A stretch of 5,741 nt of DNA from an uncultured Nitrospina sp. (GTDB taxonomy: Bacteria > Nitrospinota > Nitrospinia > Nitrospinales > VA-1). The stretch covers positions 1 to 5,741 of the forward strand of contig CATMOP010000147.1 of NCBI GenBank assembly GCA_950072225.1, in the 5' to 3' direction. The notes under the pieces are model-generated. The model had not been told where the DNA came from, ran no database searches, and was given only the letters and a program-made list of their open reading frames with translations. A program made the position numbers and the translations under genes. Shown here piece by piece: positions 1 to 5,741 of this stretch (within the stretch, counting starts at the first letter, position 1; each line of letters starts with the position of its first letter).

Positions 1-17
1 AATTCTTTACTAGCCAT
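1..17 (-). CDS. Possible 5' end of a truncated minus-strand gene
   Basis: An ATG at 17-15 on the minus strand opens a frame reading Met-Ala-Ser-Lys-Glu before the window ends. It lies downstream of hisS in the same direction. A promoter-like pair stands about 30 to 60 bases upstream, which is the main reason to take it seriously. The stretch before the ATG is A-rich and has no Shine-Dalgarno sequence. Five residues are too few to identify a family, so no function is proposed. It could equally be a chance ATG. Confidence 0.3.
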
Positions 18-47
18 AATTTTTTTAAGTAGCGCTTATGTCGGGTT

Positions 48-76
48 AACTTAGCACAGTCATTAAGAGGGGTCAA
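48..76 (-). promoter_or_regulatory. Candidate sigma-70 promoter for the left-edge gene
   Basis: On the minus strand TTGACC (76-71) matches five of six -35 bases. After a 17-base spacer comes TAAGTT (53-48), a weak -10 that is preceded by TG in the extended -10 position. The predicted start is near 41, giving a leader of about 24 bases before the ATG at 17. Spacing and the -35 are good; the -10 is poor. It is inferred from sequence only. Confidence 0.35.
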
Positions 77-122
77 TCATTCAGGCTTTCCCGACCTATG
101 AAGTTAGGATGCTAAATTATTG

Positions 123-146
123 AAAAAGTTTTGCCAGACGAAAACT
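123..146 (-). terminator. Weak terminator-like hairpin after hisS
   Basis: Immediately after the hisS stop codon the minus strand reads AGTTTT (146-141), an 8-base loop (140-133) and AAAACT (132-127), followed by four more T (126-123). A stem running into a U tract is the layout of an intrinsic terminator. However, the six-pair stem is nearly all A-T and would be marginally stable, so this may be inefficient or fortuitous. Confidence 0.3.
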
Positions 147-147
147 A

Positions 148-1413
148 TTACGAATCGGCGGAGAGTTTGGCGATTTCTGTTGCCAGTTCCTCGACAGGAC
201 ATTCTATTTGCTCACCCGTTTCCATATGTTTCAATACAAATTTGCCGGAACGGATTTCGTTTTCTCCAAGAATAAGAGAAAATCGGGACTGCGATTTATT
301 GGCCTTACGCATTTGGCTTTTCATGCTCCCCATTTCATAATCTCTTTCTACCCAGAATCCTTTTAATCGCAGTTCGTGTGCAATCTGAAAGCCGGTAGTT
401 TTTGTTTCCTCACCCAGGCAGACGATAAAAACATCCGGATATTTTTGCAAGTTTTTCATGTCGTTAAAAGGTACCAGAGAGACAAGTCGTTCCAGACCCA
501 GGGCAAAACCGAAACAAGGCGTGGAGGGACCATCCAGTTCTTCTACCAGGGTGTCGTAACGACCCCCACCACAAATTGCGTTTTGAGCGCCTAAATTTTT
601 TGAGGTGACCTCAAACGCGGTTCGGTTGTAATAATCCAAACCACGAACCAGGCTGGCATTTACAGAGTAGGGGGTACTGGCAGAATCCAGAAGGGAACGG
701 ACTTCCGAGAAATGTTCGGCACTGGCCGCATCCAGGTGATCGATTATTTTTGGCAGACCTACAGCGACCTTACCGCATTGTTCCACCTTGCAATCTAGGA
801 CTCGTAAGGGGTTACGCTGGTATCTTGCTTTGCAGTTGGAACAAAGCTGATCTAGAGATTTTTCTATTTCTGCCTTTAAGAGTTCCCGATAGCGGGGTCT
901 GCACTCCTGGCTCCCCAGGCTATTTATCTCAAGTTTAATGTTGTTGAGACCCAGTTCTCTGAAAAACTCCATTAGCATAGTCATCACTTCTACATCGACA
1001 ATCGGACTGGGTGAGCCCATGGCCTCTACCCCAATTTGATTGAATTGCCTCAACCGGCCCGCTTGTGGTCGCTCATAACGAAACATGGGGCCGATATAAA
1101 ACATTTTGAGCACAGAAGGAGGATTGCACATCTTGTGTTGCACATAGGCGCGAACGACTGAAGCGGTTCCTTCTGGTCGCAGTGTGATGGAGTCGCCTCC
1201 ACGATCATTAAAAGTGTACATTTCCTTTTCTACGATATCCGTGGCTTCGCCAATGCTACGTGAAAACAATCGGGTGTCTTCAAAAATGGGAAGGCGGATT
1301 TCCCTGAAGCCGTATCGCGGAAAAATATTATGTGCAACAGACTCGATGTACTGCCATTTCCAGATTTCATCGGGCAGGATATCTTTAACACCGCGTATGC
1401 TTTGAATTTTCAT
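148..1413 (-). CDS. hisS: Histidyl-tRNA synthetase (HisRS), class II
   Basis: Cytoplasmic enzyme that activates histidine with ATP and charges tRNA-His. The 421-residue length is usual for bacterial HisRS. Seen directly: the RGVKDILP start (residues 7-14), RPEGTA (79-84), the class II motif 2 region with FRYERPQ (111-117) and its ATP-binding arginine R112, FNQIGVE (124-130), the HisRS-specific RGLDYYN (257-263) and GGGRYD (282-287), and motif 3 GFALGLERL (302-310) with R309. The remainder, from about 325, is the alpha/beta anticodon-binding domain. The insertion domain carries four cysteines (C191, C194, C208, C213), resembling a metal-binding knuckle. The ATG at 1413 is the only ATG start available, because an in-frame TAA lies at 1428-1426. 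No Shine-Dalgarno sequence precedes it. The upstream gap contains a strongly structured element. The assignment is firm. Confidence 0.97.
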   Translation of the reverse strand: MKIQSIRGVKDILPDEIWKWQYIESVAHNIFPRYGFREIRLPIFEDTRLFSRSIGEATDIVEKEMYTFNDRGGDSITLRPEGTASVVRAYVQHKMCNPPSVLKMFYIGPMFRYERPQAGRLRQFNQIGVEAMGSPSPIVDVEVMTMLMEFFRELGLNNIKLEINSLGSQECRPRYRELLKAEIEKSLDQLCSNCKARYQRNPLRVLDCKVEQCGKVAVGLPKIIDHLDAASAEHFSEVRSLLDSASTPYSVNASLVRGLDYYNRTAFEVTSKNLGAQNAICGGGRYDTLVEELDGPSTPCFGFALGLERLVSLVPFNDMKNLQKYPDVFIVCLGEETKTTGFQIAHELRLKGFWVERDYEMGSMKSQMRKANKSQSRFSLILGENEIRSGKFVLKHMETGEQIECPVEELATEIAKLSADS

Positions 1414-1424
1414 AATTGATAGGT

Positions 1425-1430
1425 TTTATA
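1425..1430 (-). promoter_or_regulatory. Candidate -10 box of hisS (near-leaderless)
   Basis: TATAAA on the minus strand (1430-1425) matches five of six -10 bases. It would start transcription around 1418-1417, leaving only about four bases before the hisS ATG. No convincing -35 lies 16 to 18 bases upstream, where the sequence is the GC-rich palindrome at 1439-1464. The site may therefore need an activator or be spurious. If real, the structured element at 1434-1581 would not be part of the mRNA made from it. Confidence 0.3.
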
Positions 1431-1433
1431 CTG

Positions 1434-1581
1434 ACTATCCCCTGGCGACTGCTCGCCGCAGGGGCGTGATATCTCTTCATTAGCTTTCATGCCCCGGAGG
1501 GCTACAACTGGGCAGGAACTCTTTCAGTTCAGATGAGTTGTTGCTAACCACCCTCAATCGAGGGAGGCAAATAGCGATAGT
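1434..1581 (-). ncRNA. Candidate structured RNA upstream of hisS, class unrecognised
   Basis: Seven nested, non-crossing helices can be drawn here (plus-strand positions). The terminal stem is ACTATC 1434-1439 with GATAGT 1576-1581. The others are CCCCTG 1439-1444 with CAGGGG 1459-1464, stacked on GCGA 1445-1448 with TCGC 1453-1456 (one base is shared with the terminal stem); TTAGC 1480-1484 with GCTAA 1543-1547, enclosing GCCC 1491-1494 with GGGC 1499-1502 and ACAACT 1504-1509 with AGTTGT 1536-1541, which encloses GAACT 1516-1520 with AGTTC 1526-1530; and CCCTC 1551-1555 with GAGGG 1560-1564. The minus strand is favoured: it gives a cUCCGg UNCG-type tetraloop, a GAAAG loop and an extra G-U pair at 1548/1479. 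It could be a cis-regulatory leader reached by transcription from fbp, an independent small RNA, or a remnant of a non-coding repeat. Conservation is unknown. Confidence 0.4.
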
Positions 1582-1613
1582 TTATTAAGCCGCCAATACG
1601 AATTGAGCACTGT

Positions 1614-1661
1614 AAAAGTTATTGCCCATTTCTTCCGGGCATTGCCACCGGCGGTTCGCCG
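1614..1661 (-). terminator. Tandem hairpins after fbp, possible terminator
   Basis: Directly after the fbp stop the minus strand forms CGGCG-AAC-CGCCG (1661-1649), a tight GC hairpin without a following T tract. Next comes TGCCC (1641-1637), a nine-base loop and GGGCA (1627-1623), then five bases and TTTT (1617-1614). The second hairpin is the better intrinsic terminator candidate, although its T tract is short and offset. Together they probably reduce read-through from fbp towards hisS. Confidence 0.4.
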
Positions 1662-1662
1662 A

Positions 1663-2697
1663 TTATCCGCTCAACCATTTGAACCAACTGCCCTTATTTA
1701 CCGTAGCGGCGAGGCGTTTTTCTGACATTTCCACATCATTTTTACTGCCGATGAAGAGAGGCAAGCGGTCGTGAATACTGGTTGGAGTAATATCCAGAAT
1801 CCGTTGGTTTCCTGTTGAAGCTTTTCCTCCGGCTTGTTCCACGATGAAAGCCAAGGGTGCTGCTTCAAAGGAGAACCGCAATTTTCCTTTTGGGCTTTTC
1901 GTATCTTTTGGATACATGAAGATTCCACCCTTCAATAAAGTCCTGTGAAAATCTGCCACCAATGAACCTATGTAACGTAATTTATAGGGCCGCCCTGTAG
2001 AGGGGTCGTCTTCCTTTAAATAAGCCACCAAGTCCTTTTGTGATTCATCCCAAATCACCCAGTTGCCTTCGTTGATACTATAGGTGGAGCCCCGCTCAGG
2101 GATAACCAGATCGGGATGAGAGAGAAAAAACTCACCTAGTGTCGGGTCAAGCGTAAACCCGTGGACACCTTGACCGGATGTGTAGACAAAAATCGTGCTG
2201 GAACCATATACAATGTAACCTGCGGCAATTTGGTCCTCACCTTTTTGCATGAGATCTTCGTCCGTGACGATATCGCCTAAACTTTTCTTCCTGTAAATAG
2301 AAAATATTGTACCGATATTGACATTGACATCAATGTTGGAAGACCCATCCAGAGGATCCATCATGAAAATATATTTTCCACGGTCGTCTTCAATGGGAAT
2401 TATAAAAGGCTCTTCCTTTTCTTCCGAGGTGATCGCGCATACTGTGCCAGACTGACCTATAATCTTAGTGAAAGTAATGTCAGAAAACTCATCCAGTTTT
2501 TTAACTTCTTCTCCATGAATATTTATTTTTCCGGTAAGCCCGAAGATATCCTCCCCAATCCCAGCGCTATTGACCTGAAGAGATATAATCTTGGCCGCCA
2601 CCATAATTTCATTCATCAGGCTGCTGAACTCACCGGTTGCTCCGGGATTAGCTTTTTCCTGCTGTCTGATGTGTTGAACGAGGGTTGTACGTTCCAT
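1663..2697 (-). CDS. fbp: Fructose-1,6-bisphosphatase, class I
   Basis: Hydrolyses fructose 1,6-bisphosphate to fructose 6-phosphate and phosphate in the cytoplasm. This is the irreversible step of gluconeogenesis, also used in the Calvin cycle. The 344-residue protein is close to the usual class I length. Seen directly: SEE (91-93), DPLDGSSNID (114-123) with metal-binding D114 and D117, NEGN (209-212), the RYIGSLVADFHR substrate-binding segment (241-252), KGGIFMYP (256-263), and RFSFEAAPLAFIVEQAGG (274-291) with the metal ligand E278. All catalytic elements are present, so it should be active. The ATG at 2697 has a GGA five bases upstream, a short-spaced weak Shine-Dalgarno sequence. A TATAAA box at 2736-2731 without a good -35, and an imperfect dyad at 2710-2731, lie upstream. 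It does not resemble class II (GlpX) or the archaeal-type enzymes. Confidence 0.97.
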   Translation of the reverse strand: MERTTLVQHIRQQEKANPGATGEFSSLMNEIMVAAKIISLQVNSAGIGEDIFGLTGKINIHGEEVKKLDEFSDITFTKIIGQSGTVCAITSEEKEEPFIIPIEDDRGKYIFMMDPLDGSSNIDVNVNIGTIFSIYRKKSLGDIVTDEDLMQKGEDQIAAGYIVYGSSTIFVYTSGQGVHGFTLDPTLGEFFLSHPDLVIPERGSTYSINEGNWVIWDESQKDLVAYLKEDDPSTGRPYKLRYIGSLVADFHRTLLKGGIFMYPKDTKSPKGKLRFSFEAAPLAFIVEQAGGKASTGNQRILDITPTSIHDRLPLFIGSKNDVEMSEKRLAATVNKGSWFKWLSG

Positions 2698-2709
2698 AGG
2701 AATCCAATT

Positions 2710-2731
2710 ACCGGATAAATATCATCCCGGT
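2710..2731. repeat. Imperfect inverted repeat upstream of fbp
   Basis: ACCGGAT (2710-2716) and ATCCCGGT (2724-2731) are complementary over seven pairs with one bulged C, separated by seven A/T-rich bases. The right arm lies 13 bases from the fbp start. In DNA this could be an operator; in RNA it would be a hairpin just ahead of the initiation region. There is no T tract, so it is not an intrinsic terminator for typA. Its function is unknown. Confidence 0.4.
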
Positions 2732-2874
2732 TTATAATTTGTGATGGATTGGTTTACCGAAAAAGTTTTGGGGACTTGAAAGATGAATTGATGTTGTTCA
2801 AAAATAATCCTCGACATATGAAAGGTGGCTGATTCTACATCATTTCGAAAATCCGGGCAATTGAAATGGAACAA

Positions 2875-4710
2875 TCAAGACACGGAAACGGGAATGGCAT
2901 TGCGCGCTCTTCCAAATTTTTTTCTATCATTTTCGTTCAGGATCTTTTTTCTCAAACGAATGCTTTTCGGAGTGATCTCCGCCAATTCGTCTTCATTCAG
3001 AAAACCAAGAATCTGTTCCAGGCTCATTAATAATGGCGGCGTAAGAATGATATTCACATCAGAACCGGAGGCGCGCATATTACTTAACTTTTTCTCCTTG
3101 CAAATATTAACCACCAGATCGTTATCTTTATTGTTTGCTCCGACAATCATCCCGGTATAAACTTTCTCGGCAGGTCCGAGAAACATGGAACCTCTTTCCT
3201 GTAAATTGAATAGGGAGAAACCGGTTGTTTTCCCGCTTTCCATGGCAATTAAAACTCCGGTGGTGCGCTGGGCGATTTCACCGCAATGCTTGGTGAAGTT
3301 ATGAAAATTACGATTGATGATTCCCGTGCCTTTGGTTAGCGTGAGAAATTCTGAACGAAACCCAAAAAGTCCACGTGTGGGAATAACGAATTCAAGCCGC
3401 ACAAGGGCTTCCCCTTGAATCATGTTTTTTAGGCTGGCTTTTCGTTGTCCCATGGCTTCCATAATGGGCCCCACACAAGTGTCTTCAATATCCAGCATCA
3501 CAAACTCTTCCGGTTCGTGGGGAACTCCATCAATGTTTTTGATTAAAACTTCTGGCCGGGAAATGGAAAACTCATAGCCTTCACGCCGCATCGTTTCTAT
3601 CAAAATAGTTAAATGCAACTCACCCCGCCCGGATACCTTGAAGGTGTCCTGCATATCGGTTTCCTCCACCCTGAGAGAAACGTTGGAGCGGATTTCCCTA
3701 AATAAACGATCGCGTAATTGCCGGGAAGTGACAAATTCGCCTTCCTGTCCCGCGAAAGGCGAGGTGTTGGAACAAAAATGAATAGCCAGAGTGGGTTCGT
3801 CAATTTCAATGACCGGAAGGGGTTCCGGGGAACTTGAGTCCGCAATGGTTTCCCCAATTTCCACTTCTTTCATTCCGGCGATGCCAATAATGTCCCCGGT
3901 GACCGCTGACGTTGATTCCACTTTTTTCAACCCTTCAAAACAGTATAATTTGGAAGGGGTAAAGGTCTTCATATCTCCCTGCCGGTCAATCTGGGTATAG
4001 GGGGTTTTTATCTTGATCTGTCCCCGTGTGATTTTCCCAATCGCGATCCTTCCGACGTAATCGTCATAATCCATGGAGGATACCAACATTTGAAAAGGAC
4101 CATCGGGATCCCCCTGATGAGAAGGAACTTTTTCGATGATAAGGTCAAGAAGAGGGGTAATATCCCGGTCAGGGTCTTCGGGATTGATTCTTGAAATTCC
4201 CTGCTTGGCCGAAGTGTAAATGATGGGGAAGTCCAATTGTTCGTCATTTGCACCAAGTTCTACAAACAGGTCAAAAACTTCATCGACCACTTTTTCAATC
4301 CGTGCCGCAGGGCGGTCGATTTTGTTTATAACAACAATGGGTTTGAGCCCCAAATCGAGAGATTTTTTCAATACAAACCGTGTTTGTGGCATAGGACCCT
4401 CTACGGCATCTATAAGAAGCAGGACCCCATTGACCATTTTTAGAATTCGTTCTACCTCCCCGCCGAAATCCGCATGGCCAGGCGTATCTACGATATTGAT
4501 CTTATAACCCTTATATTTTATCGCCGCGTTTTTGGAAAAAATAGTGATTCCCCGTTCTCTCTCCAATTCGTTGGTGTCCATGATGCAGGTTCCCGAGAGT
4601 TCATTGTCCCGGAACATTCCGCTCTGTTTAAGAAGGCAATCGACCAATGTGGTCTTCCCATGATCAACATGGGCAATGATTCCAATATTTCTGATTGATT
4701 CCTGATTCAC
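2875..4710 (-). CDS. typA: Ribosome-associated GTPase TypA/BipA
   Basis: Translational GTPase of the EF-G/LepA group that binds the ribosome and aids 50S assembly, especially under cold or other stress. The 611 residues match the family. Seen directly: G1 AHVDHGKT (13-20), switch I RERGITI (51-57), G3 DTPGHADF (75-82), G4 NKID (129-132) and G5 TSAK (166-169). A beta-barrel domain II follows from about 205 and EF-G-like domains III and V, including GRGELHL (361-367). The TypA-type segment ETMRREGYEF (372-381) leads into RPEVL, and the family-specific C-terminal domain contains NMRASGSD (544-551). The start is GTG at 4710: an in-frame TAA at 4725-4723 leaves no upstream ATG. Only a weak AGG lies eight bases before it. 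No T-tract terminator follows the TGA stop. The catalytic histidine of the DTPGH motif is present. Identification is firm. Confidence 0.97.
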   Translation of the reverse strand: MNQESIRNIGIIAHVDHGKTTLVDCLLKQSGMFRDNELSGTCIMDTNELERERGITIFSKNAAIKYKGYKINIVDTPGHADFGGEVERILKMVNGVLLLIDAVEGPMPQTRFVLKKSLDLGLKPIVVINKIDRPAARIEKVVDEVFDLFVELGANDEQLDFPIIYTSAKQGISRINPEDPDRDITPLLDLIIEKVPSHQGDPDGPFQMLVSSMDYDDYVGRIAIGKITRGQIKIKTPYTQIDRQGDMKTFTPSKLYCFEGLKKVESTSAVTGDIIGIAGMKEVEIGETIADSSSPEPLPVIEIDEPTLAIHFCSNTSPFAGQEGEFVTSRQLRDRLFREIRSNVSLRVEETDMQDTFKVSGRGELHLTILIETMRREGYEFSISRPEVLIKNIDGVPHEPEEFVMLDIEDTCVGPIMEAMGQRKASLKNMIQGEALVRLEFVIPTRGLFGFRSEFLTLTKGTGIINRNFHNFTKHCGEIAQRTTGVLIAMESGKTTGFSLFNLQERGSMFLGPAEKVYTGMIVGANNKDNDLVVNICKEKKLSNMRASGSDVNIILTPPLLMSLEQILGFLNEDELAEITPKSIRLRKKILNENDRKKFGRARNAIPVSVS

Positions 4711-4721
4711 AATAGTTGCCT

Positions 4722-4751
4722 GTTATATAAAAAGTTTAAGTTTGAATGCAA
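4722..4751 (-). promoter_or_regulatory. Candidate typA promoter
   Basis: On the minus strand TTGCAT (4751-4746) and TATAAC (4727-4722) are 18 bases apart; an overlapping TATATA (4729-4724) gives a 16-base spacing. The -10 is good and the -35 keeps only the TTG. Predicted +1 falls at about 4717-4715, leaving six or seven bases before the GTG and excluding the weak AGG at 4721-4719 from the message. Confidence 0.35.
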
Positions 4752-4874
4752 TTTAATGAATGCTAAATAAGCGGGCAGTAGGATTTCAGCAACGATTCTG
4801 CCACGGGGGAGAGGTCAAGCGATCCGGAGCTTATGGAAGGGTATAAACCAATAAGGGGTTAATTTCATTGTCCT

Positions 4875-4899
4875 GACATTCTGTCCATGATTAATAATG
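4875..4899. repeat. Two adjacent dyads in the typA-xerD intergenic region
   Basis: GACA-TTC-TGTC (4875-4885) is a perfect 4+4 inverted repeat. It abuts CATGATTAATAATG (4886-4899), a 14-base palindrome with one mismatched pair. They sit about 40 to 65 bases upstream of the xerD -35, in a position compatible with a regulator site. No known operator consensus is recognised, and short A/T-rich dyads arise easily by chance. The rest of the 4711-4940 stretch shows no gene. Confidence 0.3.
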
Positions 4900-4940
4900 A
4901 CTTAGCTTAACAGATTGCAGGAAAAAAACCAAAATAATAA

Positions 4941-4969
4941 TTGTAACTTATTGAAATTTATAGCATAAT
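4941..4969 (+). promoter_or_regulatory. Candidate xerD promoter giving a leaderless mRNA
   Basis: TTGTAA (4941-4946, four of six -35 bases) and CATAAT (4964-4969, five of six -10 bases) are separated by exactly 17 bases in an A/T-rich context. The predicted +1, seven bases after the -10, is 4976, the A of the xerD ATG. This agrees with the absence of any Shine-Dalgarno sequence before that codon. Confidence 0.5.
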
Positions 4970-4975
4970 TTTCCC

Positions 4976-5741
4976 ATGGATACCTTAATTCGAGAATTTT
5001 CAGAATATTTACGCATTGAAAAAAGACATTCGCCTCACACAGTTTCAGGTTATTGTCGGGATCTGAAGCGATTTGCCAGGGCATTTCCTGCAATTGCAGT
5101 GTCTTCTGTGACAACTGCGCAAATTCGCGGGTTTCTTCTATTATTGCGGGAGGAGGGATTGTCGCCAACTTCCATTGCCCGAAGTTTGTCATCGATCAAA
5201 TCCCTTTTCCGTTATTTATGTGAGGATAAACTACTCAAAGAAAATCCCGCAGAGATTTTAGAAACTCCGCGCCGGTGGAGAAAGCTTCCCGATATCCTGT
5301 CCTTGGCCGAAGTGGACAGGCTTTTGCGTTGCCCTGTTCTGGACACCCCCATTGGTTTGCGAAATCAGGCCATGCTGGAGGTTTTATACGCAACGGGAAT
5401 GCGTGTCTCAGAACTGATATCGATAAAAGGGCATAATTTGGATTTGGTTACCGGTAGCCTGAGAACCATGGGAAAGGGAGCCAAAGAACGTATTGTACCG
5501 ATAGGGATGGTTGCAAGAAGGTCTCTGGAGGACTATTTATTGAATTCTCGGCCTGTTCTGGCGAGGGGGCAAAGGGTGGAAGAGTTATTCCTGACCCGGC
5601 GGTCCAAAGCCATGACCCGGCAGGGGTTCTGGAAACTATTAAAAGGGTACGTGCGCCAGTGCGATATTAAAACCACGGTGTCCCCGCATACCTTGAGACA
5701 CGCCTTCGCGACGCATTTATTGGAAAGGGGAGCCGATTTAA
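4976..5741 (+). CDS. xerD: Site-specific tyrosine recombinase XerD, truncated by the window edge
   Basis: With XerC, XerD resolves chromosome dimers at dif, acting at the septum under FtsK control. The first 255 residues are present; about 40 to 45 should lie beyond the edge. The N-terminal SAM-like domain (about 1-95) reads YLRIEKRHSPHTVSGYCRDL at 11-30. The catalytic domain shows R143 in ATGMRVSEL, K167 in GKGAKERIVP, and H238 and R241 in SPHTLRHAFATHLLERGADL (236-255). The later histidine and the nucleophilic tyrosine lie off-window, so activity cannot be judged. LFLTRR (204-209) followed by TRQGFWKLLK (214-223) favours XerD over XerC. The ATG at 4976 is fixed by an in-frame TAG at 4961-4963 with no other usual start codon between. 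It diverges from typA and has no Shine-Dalgarno sequence. An integrase or XerC paralogue is a less likely alternative. Confidence 0.9.
   Translation, partial: MDTLIREFSEYLRIEKRHSPHTVSGYCRDLKRFARAFPAIAVSSVTTAQIRGFLLLLREEGLSPTSIARSLSSIKSLFRYLCEDKLLKENPAEILETPRRWRKLPDILSLAEVDRLLRCPVLDTPIGLRNQAMLEVLYATGMRVSELISIKGHNLDLVTGSLRTMGKGAKERIVPIGMVARRSLEDYLLNSRPVLARGQRVEELFLTRRSKAMTRQGFWKLLKGYVRQCDIKTTVSPHTLRHAFATHLLERGADL

Noticed and set aside
40..115. Complementary hexamers GTCGGG/CCCGAC (40-45 with 90-95) and TTAGCA/TGCTAA (51-56 with 110-115).
   Set aside because: The two pairings cross each other and would need a loose pseudoknot with long loops; chance is more likely.
1434..1581. T-box leader of an aminoacyl-tRNA synthetase gene, prompted by GAGGGTGG at 1555-1548 on the minus strand.
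   Set aside because: The full T-box sequence (GGTGG followed by ACCGCG) and a following antiterminator/terminator pair are absent, and the partial match sits near the 5' side of the element instead of its 3' end.
1434..1581. 6S RNA, suggested by CCTGCGGCG at 1463-1455 on the minus strand, which resembles the 3' part of enterobacterial 6S RNA.
   Set aside because: The element folds as a branched junction, not as a long rod with a central bubble; the short match is explained by the local palindrome.
1414..1662. tRNA gene in the hisS-fbp gap.
   Set aside because: There is no T-arm GTTCGA-type motif and no cloverleaf with a 7-bp acceptor stem on either strand.
2841..2868. CATTTC/GAAATG stem just after the typA stop as a terminator.
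   Set aside because: It has only six pairs, a 16-base loop and no T tract on the minus strand.
4760..4768. ATGCTAAAT repeated here and at 109-117.
   Set aside because: A single nine-base A/T-rich match between two intergenic regions, without symmetry or common position, is weak evidence for a repeat family.
4902..5192. A 96-residue open frame on the minus strand opposite the start of xerD.
   Set aside because: It overlaps the conserved N-terminal domain of XerD, has no recognisable motif, and has the look of an antisense shadow frame.

Overview
This window holds ordinary bacterial housekeeping genes. Three complete genes lie on the minus strand: histidyl-tRNA synthetase (hisS), class I fructose-1,6-bisphosphatase (fbp) and the ribosome-associated GTPase TypA/BipA. 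A fourth gene, the tyrosine recombinase XerD, diverges on the plus strand and is cut by the right edge. The first few codons of a further minus-strand gene may lie at the left edge. Base composition is close to balanced. Codon use looks uniform across the genes, with no insertion sequence, CRISPR array, tRNA, rRNA or sign of recent transfer. Proteins of this type suggest a Gram-negative-like bacterium. A Nitrospinota or deltaproteobacterial-type lineage is a guess that the sequence alone cannot prove.

Layout from left to right: a possible truncated gene start (1-17) with an upstream promoter-like pair (48-76); hisS (148-1413); a 249-base gap; fbp (1663-2697); a 177-base gap; typA (2875-4710); a 265-base divergent intergenic region; and xerD from 4976 to the edge. 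The minus-strand genes run in the same direction, but their gaps are long for a tight operon, so several transcription units are likely. Functionally they share only core growth: tRNA charging, gluconeogenesis or carbon fixation, ribosome biogenesis and chromosome dimer resolution.

The unexplained part is the hisS-fbp gap. Positions 1434-1581 contain seven mutually compatible, nested helices, closed by a 6-bp terminal stem and ending just upstream of hisS. I do not recognise the class; it is the best candidate here for an undescribed cis-regulatory RNA or small RNA. A second theme is translation initiation. xerD has a promoter whose predicted +1 is the A of its ATG, and it has no Shine-Dalgarno sequence. 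hisS and typA have -10-like boxes that would give leaders of only a few bases. This suggests leaderless or near-leaderless messages.
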